A stretch of DNA of 64,000 bases, taken from Diploptera punctata (taxonomy: Eukaryota > Arthropoda > Insecta > Blattodea > Blaberidae). The notes beneath the pieces were generated by a model. That model ran no database searches, was not told where the DNA came from, and saw only the letters and a program-made list of their open reading frames with translations. The translations under genes were made by a program, and so were the position numbers. The stretch is taken from positions 186,001 through 250,000 of the forward strand of contig JASPKZ010004954.1 in NCBI GenBank assembly GCA_030220185.1. The letters are read 5' to 3'. Of this stretch, positions 1 to 10,744 are shown in pieces; within the stretch, counting starts at the first letter, position 1; every line of letters begins with the position of its first letter.

Positions 1-224
1 GGTTTTATTAGATTTAATAATTTTATTTTATATGTCTACTTCATCCAAATATATTAATTTATATCCAAGATAGGTAAATGAATTTATTGTTTCCAATATT
101 TTTGAATGTATACAAATATTGCTACACGGTATTTTCCCATGAAAGCCATTACTTTTGTTTTCTATTTATTAATTTTCGTATTACATTTGATGGCTATTTT
201 GGTAAAATTTTATACTATTTATTC

Positions 225-445
225 TATAGTGTTCTGCCCTAGGGCTGGTCTTTCACAACAATCATAGCATTTTCATGCTATGCTTTGCAGCTTTACTAGG
301 GAATTATAGGTGTAGTAGCTTTCCGTTGTTTTTCACACCGAGGGATGATGATGATGGCCAGATGATGTTCAGGAACCGCTTGGGCCTGACATTTGTCTTA
401 CAGGTGAGGAAAAACCCCGAAAAAAATCTCATCCACCGAATATTG
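225..445 (-). mobile_element. SINE-2 fragment (3' half)
   Basis: Read on the minus strand this matches the body and tail of the SINE-2 copies at 43.9 kb and 51.5 kb: the gaggaaaaaccccga box, the ctgacatttgtcttacagg box, the atgatgatgatggcc stretch, and the tail with agcatagcatgaaaatgct. The tRNA-like head is missing, so the copy is 5'-truncated. Confidence 0.8.
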
Positions 446-566
446 TAATTCGTCCTTGAGTGTGCCACTAATGTTATATCATCTTAAAAATTTAACGTAA
501 TCTAATCTCGTATTTATATTCAATTGAATATGTCCATGATGTTCTTGCCATTCTCTAATCATCTGA

Positions 567-570
<4 letters not shown>

Positions 571-619
<49 letters not shown>
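571..619. repeat. (AT)n microsatellite
   Basis: About 49 bases of uninterrupted alternating AT. Confidence 0.97.
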
Positions 620-622
<3 letters not shown>

Positions 623-664
623 AAAATAAACGTGGTAATAGAAGGCATCCTTGTGTCACTCATA

Positions 665-786
665 TAGGGTTTCCAGTATAAAACCGGACACTCTGCGGCT
701 GGCAGAGTGAAATGCGGACGAGGAGAGAGCGCAGCCTGACGGGTGAAACCCCGTGAGGCGTGTCCGGTTTTATATTGGAAGCCCTG
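665..786. mobile_element. 122-bp MITE, mariner-type (TA target)
   Basis: About 27-bp terminal inverted repeats (tagggtttccagtataaaac at the left, its near-complement ending in ggaagccctg at the right) enclose a GC-richer core. TA flanks both ends (663-664 and 787-788), as for Tc1/mariner target duplications. There is no coding capacity; the short ORF crossing it is a by-product. Confidence 0.75.
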
Positions 787-907
787 TATTTTAATATAAG
801 AATTCCAGATCTCAAGTTACTTAATACAGAATAATATATTATTGATGTATTAGACATGTAGCATGTCCTTTGAACCGTATAATCCTAGCACCAAGAATTT
901 GGCTATC

Positions 908-1507
908 ATAGCTTGGCAGCGAATAAAATGCAGTCGTGCTGCGCATGTGCTAGAATGCAATAACAATGTTCCCCTACTACTCAGATATATGTGACTTTAT
1001 GGTGTATCTTCTTAGAATGGATTTTTAGCAAATGTTAACAAAAAAAAGTAAAAAGAAATGCGGTATAATGAATTGAACTGTACATGCTCAAGAATATTTA
1101 CGAACTTAATAAATTTATTTTATGTACAATTGTATCTTAATTATCCTGAAGATGTCTACCGCACCAGTGGATGAAACGTCAGGTTTAAACAAAATTGGGC
1201 CACGGCCATTCAATCCAGAAGGCAAACTTAACAAGAATTGTATTTGAATAATCTATATTCATTAAAACAATAAAATAAATATAAAATATAAAAGTGGGGT
1301 AAAGCCGATCAGATACATCAGCATTTTTGTTATTGGATCGTATGTAGCAGCGTTTTGCTGGGGATACCAATACCAGTGCAAGCGTTACGGCTTTTCACAC
1401 TGATTCAGTGAAAAAGAGAGAATGAAGAGAAGACCGATCTGAGTAGTGAGAAACATACGGTCGGCCAAGAATGTATTAGCACTGCATTTTATTCGCTGCC
1501 AAGCTAT
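908..1507. mobile_element. 600-bp inverted-repeat element, unclassified
   Basis: A 26-base perfect inverted repeat (atagcttggcagcgaataaa... at 908-933 and its complement at 1482-1507) bounds an AT-rich interior. The interior holds a hammerhead-like core at 1146-1181. The target duplication is not clear, so the true ends may lie slightly outside. Confidence 0.5.
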
Positions 1508-1640
1508 AGCTGAACTACAGTATTATCCACACTACAGCTTTTTACCGTGATGAGATTAGCCCTGATAGACTATAAAGTAAAATTCAGAATAAATCAACTA
1601 ATTATATTACCATAAGTATATATTTTAAAAAGGTATGCAC

Positions 1641-2063
1641 TTACTCACAAGCGAACTGTCAACTATCGCACGTCGAAACCTACCTTGAAATTTCTCCCAG
1701 AGAATGTTGCGATGTACCAAAGCCGTGAAACAATAATACTGCTTTTAACTGCAAGACACTACAATTCAGCGCCAAATTTCTCATTTAAGCTATGGGAAGT
1801 AATAAAAAATCCTGGCTTAATGGATTCGATAATCCTCACAAACTGCCGTCCGCGCCGGGCCCCGCCTGATTCCACTCCAGTCTATTCAAGCTTCGTATAG
1901 TGGGTTGCCATTGATGGATTTTGGCTTCGATTTTTGTGCCTTGCAGTTAAAAGCTGCAGATAGTTTCTTTTTGATCGCGGCCTCGGTGCTTCACAACTCT
2001 TCTGTGGGAAAAATTTCAAGGTAGGTTTTGGCATGCAATTGTTGACAATTCACTTGTCAGTAA
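1641..2063. mobile_element. 423-bp MITE with about 60-bp TIRs
   Basis: The first and last roughly 60 bases are inverted copies, differing mostly by transitions (left begins ttactcacaagcgaactgtc; complement of the right begins ttactgacaagtgaattgtc; both share aaacctaccttgaaattt). The interior is noncoding. The 71-codon ORF at 1685 falls mostly inside the element and is not credible as a gene. No target duplication was identified. Confidence 0.65.
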
Positions 2064-2329
2064 TGCGTCATTGCATGCAAGACAATGCGTTATTTATATC
2101 AAAGCACTCAGCCGACATCCCTGAACAACCAGTGAAAGTTCGTAGGTAGAGTTCTGTTCCACACTATATTTATTGTATGTGACAGAGCTCGTCGAACGTG
2201 GAAGGGATGTGGGGTGGAGAAGCTCAATTTCTTACTACGACAATTCTTATTTTGTCTAATTCATAGACACATTAACATCAAGGCCAATATCACGTCTTAA
2301 GATCTTTTGGTGTAACCATTAGTCATTGT

Positions 2330-3398
2330 GTGTATGTTGTGGATTTGTGTATTTTTATTTTATTTAAAAAGGCGAATATCTGTGATAAATGGATTAATAT
2401 TGTTAGGAGGATCTATAGTAATACAAAAGCTAAAGTAAAAATACAGAATACTTTAACAGAGGAATTCACACTGAATAAAGGCCTTAAGCAGGGATGCAGT
2501 TTATCACCAATTCTTTTTAACATTTATTTAGACCAGGCTCTTAACTTGTGGTATAAAAAATGTTCTGAAATGAGTATTCCTATAGGAGGAAAAGTACTGT
2601 ATTCATTGTTGTTTGCAGATGATCAAATTATTTTTGCAGGGGATGAAGATGGTATGAAATATATGATAAATAAACTAATGAAAGAATATAAAAAATGGGG
2701 ACTGAACATAAATTTACAGAAAACAGAATATATGTTTGGGAAAGGATGTGGATGACATACTTGAAACAGGGAAAATAAAAAAGTGTGAATTTTTTAAATA
2801 TCTTGGGTCAATCATTACAAGTTTAGGTACCTGTGAGAGATATGTACAGACTAAAATTGCCACGACAAAAAATGCAACCAAAACATTACATGGAATAATT
2901 TGGAATAAAAATATTACAAAGGAAACTAAAATGAACATTTATAAGAGCATAATACAGAATATTTTGTCATATGGAAGTGAAACTTGGTCTCTGACGGAAT
3001 TACAAAAGAATAAAATTAGAAAAGTTGAATTTTATTATTTTAGAAGAAGTCTCCAAGAAACAAGACAGGATAAAATAAGAAATGAATTCCTTTGGAGAGA
3101 AATGAATGTCACCACTTCTGTTGTTAAGAGGATTGAAAATCAAACGCTTAAATGGTATTGCCATGTACAAAGAATGGAAAATGAAAGATGGCCAAAAAAT
3201 ATATACCAATGGTCACCCCCTGGAAGAAATAAACGTGTCAGACCAAGATGGAAATGGAAAACCTACGTCAGAACTATAATGGATGAGAGGAATTTGGAAG
3301 AGGGAGATTGGAATGATAGAGATAAATGGAAACTGAAGACGGCAAACCTATATGTGGGGGAAAGCCGAAGAAGAAGAAGAAGAAAAAGGCGACTATGA
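2330..3398 (+). pseudogene. Non-LTR retrotransposon RT, 3' part (LINE-E, RTE-like), frameshifted
   Basis: Two overlapping frames make one protein. The first (2330-2755) has the RT palm signatures GLKQGCSLSPILFNIYLD and FADDQIIFAGD, so the catalytic YADD box reads FADD. The second (2736-3398) carries the thumb (KYLGSIITSLGTCE), the ILSYGSETWSLTE box and a C-terminal domain ending in basic repeats. One frameshift near 2740 separates them, and the N-terminal endonuclease is absent. This is a dead, 5'-truncated copy. A related minus-strand fragment lies at 36403-37070. The RTE-like label rests on the YGSETW and C-terminal style and is tentative. Confidence 0.85.
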
Positions 3399-3429
3399 TA
3401 TGGATTATTATGAGACTATTTTGATCTTC

Positions 3430-3530
3430 AAGTCTTTTGATATTCGTCTTACAGGTGAATGAATACCCCAAAAAACACCTCAATTTATCCTGATCGGGGA
3501 TCCAAACTGAGCCCGCTCCCAACGATGGAC
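3430..3530 (-). mobile_element. SINE-2 relic
   Basis: Weak but collinear match to the central part of SINE-2 (gtcttacaggtgaatgaata, then a degenerate gatcggggatccaaac B-box zone) immediately after the LINE-E 3' end. The (GAA)-rich end of LINE-E lies next to it. Confidence 0.5.
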
Positions 3531-4021
3531 GATTCTACTGTAATAGACTAAATAATACTGATTCTCACGCAGTATCTCCTATTTTATACGCAATATTATT
3601 TTGAATGACAAAAAATTATAGTTGAAAAATAATTCAGGAAGGCCACTTTAGCCTATTCTATGTACCTGGCTCATATTGTTTATGGTTTAAAATAAACATA
3701 ACAAACTAGGGTTTAAATCTAGGTGCAAGCCTACTTGGTTAAAAATATTACGTAGATATCTAAAGGTAATTTCGAATTATATTTTTATTATACAATATTT
3801 TTCTTCATTTCATAATTCATTAAAAGCAGTATTTGTTACAACCACATGACTGCACATAGTAATAATTCATAGCATATGAGTAATAGAACACAACATCTCA
3901 AACTTATTATGAAGTCAATTAACAAAGTGTCTATCTACATATGTTTATGTATGTTCTAAGTATTTAAATGTTTGCAAACCGACTTAAGACACTGTAACCT
4001 AAAACCTTAATAGAGTTAGAC

Positions 4022-4024
<3 letters not shown>
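3531..4024. other. AT-rich spacer, nothing recognised
   Basis: No credible ORF, inverted repeat or known repeat signature was found on either strand. Confidence 0.6.

Positions 4025-4077
<53 letters not shown>
4025..4077. repeat. (AAT)n tail of LINE-A
   Basis: About 17 AAT units directly at the 3' end of the minus-strand LINE-A, so this is most likely the element's own microsatellite tail rather than an independent repeat. Confidence 0.85.
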
Positions 4078-4081
<4 letters not shown>

Positions 4082-4268
4082 TATTTATTCTGGCAGAGTT
4101 AAGGCCATAAGGCCCTCTCTTCCACTCAACCAGCACAAATACAAATAAATATTCGACAAATATAGATATACACTATACTAATTATAAACAGTTAAAGATA
4201 CAATAAATGTAGCAATGTAAATGTCATGAACAAACAACATTTTATAGGGTAATAACAATAATGATACG

Positions 4269-4319
<51 letters not shown>

Positions 4320-4403
4320 TAAATATGATACATTATACGGGAAACACAAATTAATATATATATATATATATATATCTTACACTGGATAATAATGAAGTCG
4401 AGT

Positions 4404-5196
4404 TTAGAGCAAATATAAATTTAGATTTCTTTTAAAAGATGCCAATGTCCGGCAGCCCCTTATTTCTTGTGGTAGGGAATTCCAGTTGCGAGAAGTGGAG
4501 ATGGTATATGACATGGAGTGATGTGATGTCCTATGTTGCGGTATATTAAGTAGGAGACTATGTTGTGATCTTGTGTTTAGGTTATGGTTTGAGGATAGAT
4601 ACTGGAAACGGGATGATAAATAATTGGGAATCGAGGTATGTAGGATCTTAAGTAGGAGAATTAGACAGTGCGATTTTCTTCTCTCTTTTAGATGTAGCCA
4701 TGACAATTCGTGGAATAATGGAGAAATGTGATCGTATTTTCGAACATTAAATATGAATCTGATACACATATTATGGACACGCTGCAGTTTGTCCGACAAT
4801 CCGTCACTTATGTCAGTTAGTAGAACGTCACAGTAGTCAAAATGCGGCACCACTAAAGTTTGGATTAAAATTATTTTAAGAGTTGTAGGAAGAAAATGTT
4901 TAAGTCGCTTTAAGGAATGCATTATGGAGAAGATCCTTTTAGATGTTTGTTTTACTTGCTCATGCCATTTTAAATTAGAATCTAAATAAAGTCCCAAGTT
5001 TTTAACGACGTCGGTATAAGGAATTTGTTGATTATCTAATATGACAGCCGGCATATTGCCATTGTTTATGAGGTGTAATAGCCTTGGATGTCCGATAATT
5101 ATTGCTTGCGTTTTGTTTACATTTAGTTTCAGCCCATATTGTCTGGACCATAAAGATATATGCCTGAGGTCAGTGTTTACTTTGTCAATATATTCA
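4404..5196 (-). pseudogene. LINE-A ORF2, C-terminal part
   Basis: The frame is open from the insertion junction at 5196 to a stop at 4404. It begins with residues NEYIDKVNTDLRHIS, passes through LKLNVNKTQAIIIGHP (RT motif after the catalytic box) and ends with the thumb-connector region containing HFDYCDVLL, LQRVHNMCIRF, LHELSWLHLKERR and RNWNSLPQEIR. This C-terminal block is typical of CR1/L2-type ORF2 and follows the polymerase. It is separated from its own RT half (6785-7578) by the TTAA element; the copy at 42 kb shows the two halves joined. Confidence 0.88.
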
Positions 5197-5961
5197 TTAA
5201 CCCTTCAGAGCGGATGGATTTAAATGGCCGGGAATACTCTGATGTGGGAGGAAGTTCACCGGTATTTAAACTCAGCCGTTCAGTGCCAGTATTCCAATAA
5301 CGCATTTAAATTGATATATCTTCGGTAATTTAAATGTTTTTGCAATTCCTTTATGGTGAACCCTTAATATAATTTTTAATTAATTAAATTTGTTACGGTT
5401 CTCACATAACATCTCTGCATTTTTTGCAGACTTATTTATGGTTGTTGTGCCACAGTTGAAATAGGTCATTTTTGTAAATTTCTCACATAAGTGACACAGT
5501 GTATTGCACTAGGGATTCTTTGAAGAATTCAGAGAACCGGCTTTACCTAACAACAAAACGAAATATTTACACAAAGAGAAGGGTCTTAAAAAAAATGAAC
5601 TTCAAAAATTGGTGTGATAAATCTTCAAAATGTAAACCAGCGGTTTGACACTCGGGCAACAATAGGCTAAGTGTATTTTTTTCCCCTTGTGTTTACTTTG
5701 TTCATGTTTATTACAAACACATTGCTTCTATGCGCTGACCTTCTTTCTTGTAGGGGGGGCAGCCTTCTCCAAATGTATCTTTCTAACACTTTTGAAACAT
5801 TATTTTAGGTCGTGTGCCTTCAAAAAATGGTCTTTCTACACATCAGACCTGTTGTACTAAAAGACCTTCATCAACCCTAAATTTCAATGTCTTTCTTCTG
5901 GTTTCCAAACTGAAACCAGTTGATGAAATATGACTATAATAGTTTCACCGGAGGTGTGGAC

Positions 5962-6228
5962 TTAAAAGATTAACATGCTACAAGCCGGAAGATCGAGGGT
6001 TTGAGTCCCGGTGGATCAGGATTTTTAAACTGAATCAATCCTTCAGGCGGCACTGTGAACCCGGGGTTGACTCAGCCTCTAACTGAAATGAGTACCAGAT
6101 GCTTGTTATGGGCCGTCAGACAGAAATGAGTACTCGGCTTACATCAAGTACCGATACTTTAGAAAAGTGGGAGCCTTAACCTCCTAATATCCCAAGAACC
6201 TTCTAAGGTCTGTAGTGGACCACTTTCC
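5962..6228 (+). mobile_element. SINE-5 copy inside the TTAA element
   Basis: It starts with a tRNA-like head whose B box reads gggtttgagtcccgg, followed by ggatcaggatttttaaactg, an agcctctaactgaaatgagtacc body and a tail with ctgtagtggaccactttcc. The same order is found complemented at 17.9, 33.1 and 35.8 kb. It postdates the TTAA element. Confidence 0.8.
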
Positions 6229-6294
6229 TTTTAGATACTGACTGAATTGTAGACTAACTACCTTTCCATAATGTAAGGATATCGTCATTTGAAA

Positions 6295-6320
6295 TATATA
6301 TATATATATATATATATATC
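6295..6320. repeat. (AT)n microsatellite
   Basis: About 26 bases of alternating AT; the short IYIYIY ORF on the minus strand is a translation of this tract. Confidence 0.95.
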
Positions 6321-6784
6321 TGAAATTTACTGTTGTGGTCCTGTACTGTAGCGTAAATCGAAAATAACTTTGTTGGGCCTTTATTTATACTGAATTTTGC
6401 GACATTATTATTAAAAATGAAGAGATTTGAAAATAGATTCAATTTGATAGACAAGCTAATCTACAAAAAAAAGGCGAATTTAGTTTTATAAGAAATCCTT
6501 TATCAAGTTATAAATTTAAGAAAAATGTCAGAGGCCGCAAGAATAAATGCAAATATAAAATTATTTTAAATTGTTACTCAGGGCCGCAATCAGTTAATAT
6601 ATGCACTAATAGAAACTTTGAAGTCTCTACATAAAATTTGTATACACGGTAAATAGTTAATGTAAACACAAAGGTCATAATTACAGTTTAAAGCAGTGCG
6701 TGTAACTAGCGTACATGTCACGGCGTTCCGCATTGGGTGAAGAATTCAACTTGCGTACACGTCACGTCGCTCCACGCTGACGGG

Positions 6785-7578
6785 TTAATTTCGTCAGGCC
6801 TAAAGTGTGTGTAAATCTGTAGGTCGTCGGCGTAAAGATGATGCTTGCAGTTTTGTAGTTTCTTGGTCACGTCATTAATATAAATCGAGAAGAGAAGAGG
6901 AGCGAGGACGCCGCCTTGAGGTACCCCTTTCCTCACCAAGCGCCAGGAAGAAATGCGATTATTAACAGAAACTGATTGCTGACGATTAGTGAGGTAAGAT
7001 GCAAACCAATCAAGGCAGTCTTCCGACAGATGTAGTGTCTTTAGTCTCGCTAGCATTAAGTCTATATCTACTGTGTCAAAGGCTTTGCTGTAGTCGAGTA
7101 GGATTATTGCGGTGAGTTTGCTTTTGTCCATTGAGTCTCTTATGTCCTCTACAATGTCAAGTAGTGCAGTACTTGTGTGATGTCCTGTTCTAAAACCAGA
7201 CTGATGTTCATCAAGTAAGTCGTGTGTGGTGAGGTAGTCTGTTAACTGTGAGTGTATTATGTGTTCCAGTGCTTTAGATAAACAGGGAAGAATACTAATT
7301 GGTCTATAATCATCGAGTGTTGTGGTAGTGTTTGATTTCGGTGTAGGACGAACTAGAGCCATTTTCCAGAGTCTGGGATAAGTCCCGGTCATTATAGAGG
7401 CATTAAAAATGTGGGTTATTGTTGGGAGAATAATGTCTATTATTTTTTGCAGGAGAGTTATTGTTATATTGTCTATTCCTTGTGCTTTAGATTTAATACG
7501 TAATACTGCTCTTTTGGCGTCATCAGGTGAGATATAGGAAAAAAATAATTTGTCTCGGGTAGGTTGGGAATATGACAT
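6785..7578 (-). pseudogene. LINE-A ORF2, reverse transcriptase domain
   Basis: The minus-strand frame contains the RT series in order: LWKMALVRPTPKS, LDDYRPISILPCLSKALE, DEHQSGFRTGHHTSTALLD, AIILLDYSKAFDTVD (first catalytic Asp), RKGVPQGGVLAPLLFSIYI and HHLYADDLQIYTHF (the YADD catalytic box intact). The frame runs into the inserted TTAA element after DEIN and then reads 20 foreign residues to a chance stop. A frameshift near 7590 separates it from the upstream linker. The catalytic residues are all present, so the element was young when it was interrupted. Confidence 0.9.
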
Positions 7579-7589
7579 TAGTTCATCTA

Positions 7590-7830
7590 TTGTCTGTTTT
7601 TGTGTTGTGAGGTGTTGTCAGAAGGGAGGCGGGTAAAATGGTCATTCAACTCATCTAGTGGTAGGTCAACTGTTTCTACCTGTAGTTTATTTTGACAGAG
7701 GCCTATTGATTTTAAATTTTTCCACATGTCAGCTGAGTTGGACATAGATTGTGTAATAATAGTATGGGCATATCTTAGTTTTGCATTCCTTATAGTTTGG
7801 TTGACTTTATTCCTCAGATGTTTGTATGTC
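7590..7830 (-). pseudogene. LINE-A ORF2 linker between endonuclease and RT
   Basis: A third minus-strand frame gives a continuous linker (LRNKVNQTIRNAKLRYAH... to LDELNDHFTRL) joining the endonuclease frame to the RT frame. Its presence shows that the two flanking reading frames are one broken ORF2 with two frameshifts rather than two genes. The YKHLRN...IRNAKLRY pattern is common to CR1/L2/Jockey-group linkers. Confidence 0.75.
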
Positions 7831-8955
7831 TGTAAGTTCTTTGTTCCTCCTGTATTTCCTGAATGTTACGTCTCTCTCAGTCATAAGCAAGCGGATATTA
7901 TCAGACATCCAGGGTGCAGGTGGTCTGTTTATACGTCTAGTCTTGATAGGTGCGTGTTTGTCATACAATTGTAAAATCATGCCATCAAAATTTTCAACTT
8001 TCTCGTCTACAGTTCTAAGTGTCCATATGTTGTTCCAAGGTAGTTTTGCAGCGTCATCAATTAATTGCGCATAATTTATATGTTTCAAGTCTCTGTATGT
8101 TACAAGTCTAGGTCTACGTTTAGAGCAAAGGAGTGAATACTCAATGTATATTAAGTCATGTGCAGAGATGCCTGGAGCTTCTATCTGTCCACTAGTTTTA
8201 ACTTTTTGAGGATTATTTGTTATAATTAAGTCTAGTAGTGTGTCAGAATACCTAGTATGATGGGTTGGTTCTGAAGGCAGTATTGTCATATTGCATGACT
8301 GGAACATTATCTGTAGTTGTATAGTGTTGTAAGAATTTGTGGCTAATAGGTTAGTATTGAAGTCTCCTAGTACAATTACATGTTCATAAGATGGTATCAG
8401 ATTTTGGAGAACTGTTTCAATGTCATGCAGGTGACCGACATTTGGGGGCTTATAAACTACTCCTAATAAACATTTCTGCATTTTCACTCTAATTTCTATA
8501 AATAGGTATTCGGGTCGAGACGAGTATTCACTAGGCGAATGGGATGCAATTTTCGGTTGTAGATCGGAACGTATATACATCGCCACGCCGCCTCCATTTA
8601 TCCCGAATCTGTCATTCCTAATCAAGGTGTAATTTTGCATGTTTACAAGAGAAGAAGGAAGGGTATTTTTCAGCCATGTTTCAGAAATTAAAATGGCATG
8701 CAGATTTAGTGTTGAAAATATAGTTTGGAATTCTGAGAAGTGGGACAGGAGTGACTGTGCATTACAATGTGTTATTTTGAGTGTATTGCTGTTCAAAGAG
8801 AAACGTGATTTTAAAAGGTCTGAGGTGGAAGGGGTATGTTGAGATGGGGACAATGGAACTGTCAAAGACCGAAAAGGGGCTGCAGGTGCATTCCTTAAAT
8901 CTATGGTTGAAATGTTACTAACTAAAACAAGAAACCCGTAAATATGAAATATCAA
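7807..8955 (-). pseudogene. LINE-A ORF2, AP-like endonuclease domain
   Basis: A 382-codon frame resembles the exo/endonuclease/phosphatase domain that nicks target DNA: LKITHCNAQSLLSHFSEF (N-terminal Asn), HAILISETWLK (catalytic Glu), RNDRFGINGGGVAMYIRSD, VIVLGDFNTNLL (GDFN motif), LLDLIITN and APGISAHDLIYIEY (SxHD end motif). The frame ends at a frameshift after the KYRRNKELTDIQ linker. Residues before about 50 are probably the true ORF2 start or a read-in. Several shorter plus-strand ORFs here are antisense shadows. Confidence 0.9.
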
Positions 8956-9110
8956 TTGGTGTTTAGTATATGAAGTACAAAATTAAATTAATAAAAAAAA
9001 TAGATTATACACGAAAAAACGAAAAAATAAAGAAAAAAATGAACACGGTAAATAATTAAGTACTAATAGCAATAAATTACAAAAAGTAACGAGTTTCTGA
9101 GTTGATATTA

Positions 9111-9773
9111 TCACTCTAACCTGAGATCTGATATATGATTTATTCGCTTTTTTCTGTCTCCTACCTTAACAATGACAGAACCATCTTGGGTCCAGACATT
9201 GGTAACGCCATGAATATTTATAGCTTCGCGAAGTAACTGATGCCTAGCACTAGTAAGGTCCTCACGAATCGTAATTCCACTGCCTTTCAAATTCTTTTTA
9301 TTTCGAAACACCTCACTTCGCTTACGGTAGGACACGAATTTAACAATGACAGCCCTAGGTCGTCCACCATCTGTTTTTCTACCTACACGATGACTACGGT
9401 CAATGTCACTGACCTGGAGACTAACACCAACTTTCTCTGCTACCTGCAAGGCGATGGCATCTGTGTCTTCATTTTCTTCCTCCGCAATGCCAAAAATACG
9501 CACACACTGACGCCTTTGGTATTGTTCTAAGCTATCAATCTTAGATTCCAAAGTCACTATCTTGTTATCACGGTCCTGAATAGATTTCTGTAGTTCACTG
9601 ATTAAGGCGTGACTTTGGTCTAATGCCACTTTTAATTCTATAACCGCCGCAGCAACAGTCTCCTTTATTATGTTGGCAACACTTGTCAGCATGGTAGCAT
9701 CTTGTAGCGACTCTTGTAAGACACGCTTCACCACCTCTTCTATTTCCATTGAGTTATTCTTCTTGGGGCCCAT
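9111..9773 (-). CDS. LINE-A ORF1 protein (coiled coil plus RRM-like)
   Basis: An intact 220-codon frame begins with MGPKKNNSMEIEE at the head of the element. Residues about 60-95 form a heptad-like coiled coil (IVTLESKIDSLEQYQRRQ). Residues about 95-170 read CVRIFGIAEEENEDT ... IDRSHRVGRK ... RPRAVIVKFVSYRKR, the L1-ORF1/transposase_22-like RNA-binding fold. The C-terminus is GVTNVWTQDGSVIVKV. Such proteins package element RNA into trimeric RNPs. It lies about 150 bases upstream of ORF2 on the same strand. It appears undamaged, unlike ORF2. Confidence 0.85.
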   Translation of the reverse strand: MGPKKNNSMEIEEVVKRVLQESLQDATMLTSVANIIKETVAAAVIELKVALDQSHALISELQKSIQDRDNKIVTLESKIDSLEQYQRRQCVRIFGIAEEENEDTDAIALQVAEKVGVSLQVSDIDRSHRVGRKTDGGRPRAVIVKFVSYRKRSEVFRNKKNLKGSGITIREDLTSARHQLLREAINIHGVTNVWTQDGSVIVKVGDRKKRINHISDLRLE

Positions 9774-9934
9774 CTTATGAATTTAACTTAGCCAAATTGT
9801 TTTATATAACACAAACTATAGTTACGATGTTTTAAGCGACTTAGAATGTTTTCACACCTTCAAAATAATATGTTGGTCACGAGCGATACACAACACGTCT
9901 AGTCACTTTCCGCCATTAACATTACATTAGTAAA

Positions 9935-10740
9935 CGTTCTAATATAAATTAGAATAGTTTAATAATTTATTTCTATTAATAAAGTAATATTGTCATTAAA
10001 CGTCTATGCAATGAAATGAAAACTATTTAAAAAATGTGTATTTTATTATTTGGATTATATAAACATGCAAGCATGAACATCCGATGTTAATATTTATCCA
10101 GCTTTAAACATTTGTGACCACAGGAATATGTTGTGTATAAAATCGCTACTTTTTCGGAAGTAGCTTTCTAAAATTATCCTTACAGGTTACCAAGAAACAA
10201 GCAACTTTATAACTCGGAAGGTATCAAATTACTGTATAACCTACTTCCTCATAGTGCGCACAAGTCTTGCGAGATGATCACAAGTGCACTTTACTCATTT
10301 TGGTACTTTTTCCAGTCAACAACTTATTCCCCGTGACCTGTTTTAAATTAGAAATAACAAAAGAAATCTTTCAATTATTCTTATAGATAAAACCCCTAAC
10401 ATTGGTGGCCGCAAAATATATATATATATATATATCTCCGTGACATTTTTCGTACTTCCAGAAGACACTGAAAACTAGATTTTACTATAGGCATTACTTG
10501 ACCCCTAAGTTTCATGAAAACGTTTAAAAATTCGGATATATATGTAATTAAACATTTTTTATATGTAATATTGTGTCATTAACGTGAACAACCACCATAA
10601 AGCCTATGGGACGGGATACTCTTTGTTTTGGCCACGTTAAACAGAAAAACCGCCTTGCTCACTCTAGTTCACTGTTATTAAGTTTTCCTTTCTTCATTCA
10701 CCTGTCTGGTTCTCTTATTGATCCCTGAATTTTCCTAGGC
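9935..10740. other. AT-rich spacer upstream of LINE-A
   Basis: No coding frame or recognised repeat, apart from a short AT tract near 10415-10435. Confidence 0.5.
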
Positions 10741-10744
10741 GCGA

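Larger units (their letters stand above)
5201..6784. mobile_element. 1584-bp piggyBac-type (TTAA) element inside LINE-A, non-autonomous
   Basis: TTAA flanks both ends (5197-5200 and 6785-6788). The ends read cccttcag at the left and, complemented, cccgtcag at the right, the CCC-initial short TIR typical of piggyBac-like elements. The right end carries two subterminal direct repeats starting gcgtaca (about 6709 and 6753). The paralogue at 42.65 kb reads straight through the site (tcattaatttcgtcagg), giving the empty target. No transposase frame is visible inside, so it is a non-autonomous or internally replaced copy. It also contains SINE-5 and an (AT)n tract. Confidence 0.9.
4078..9920 (-). 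mobile_element. LINE-A: near-complete CR1/L2-like non-LTR retrotransposon, interrupted
   Basis: On the minus strand it has the expected order: ORF1, then ORF2 as endonuclease, RT and a C-terminal domain, a short 3' UTR and an AAT tail. The body between 5196 and 6789 is displaced by a TTAA element. The shared 3' terminus (gagtggaagagagggcctta, ending ctgccagaataaa on the minus strand) also ends the copies at 41538, 40812 and 48325, each with a different microsatellite. ORF2 has at least two frameshifts, so the copy is dead, but most motifs are legible. The CR1/L2 placement follows from the HFDYCD...LQRVHN...LHELSWL-type C-terminus and the microsatellite tail. Confidence 0.85.

Noticed and set aside
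1685..1900. 71-codon ORF
   Set aside because: Lies mostly inside the 423-bp MITE and shows no conserved features.
4500..5223. Plus-strand ORF at 5041-5223
   Set aside because: Antisense to LINE-A ORF2 and crossing the TTAA insertion junction; its twin at 42503 is antisense to LINE-A2.
7726..8842. Plus-strand ORFs at 7726, 7826 and 8639
   Set aside because: Antisense to the LINE-A endonuclease frame, which has clear conserved motifs.
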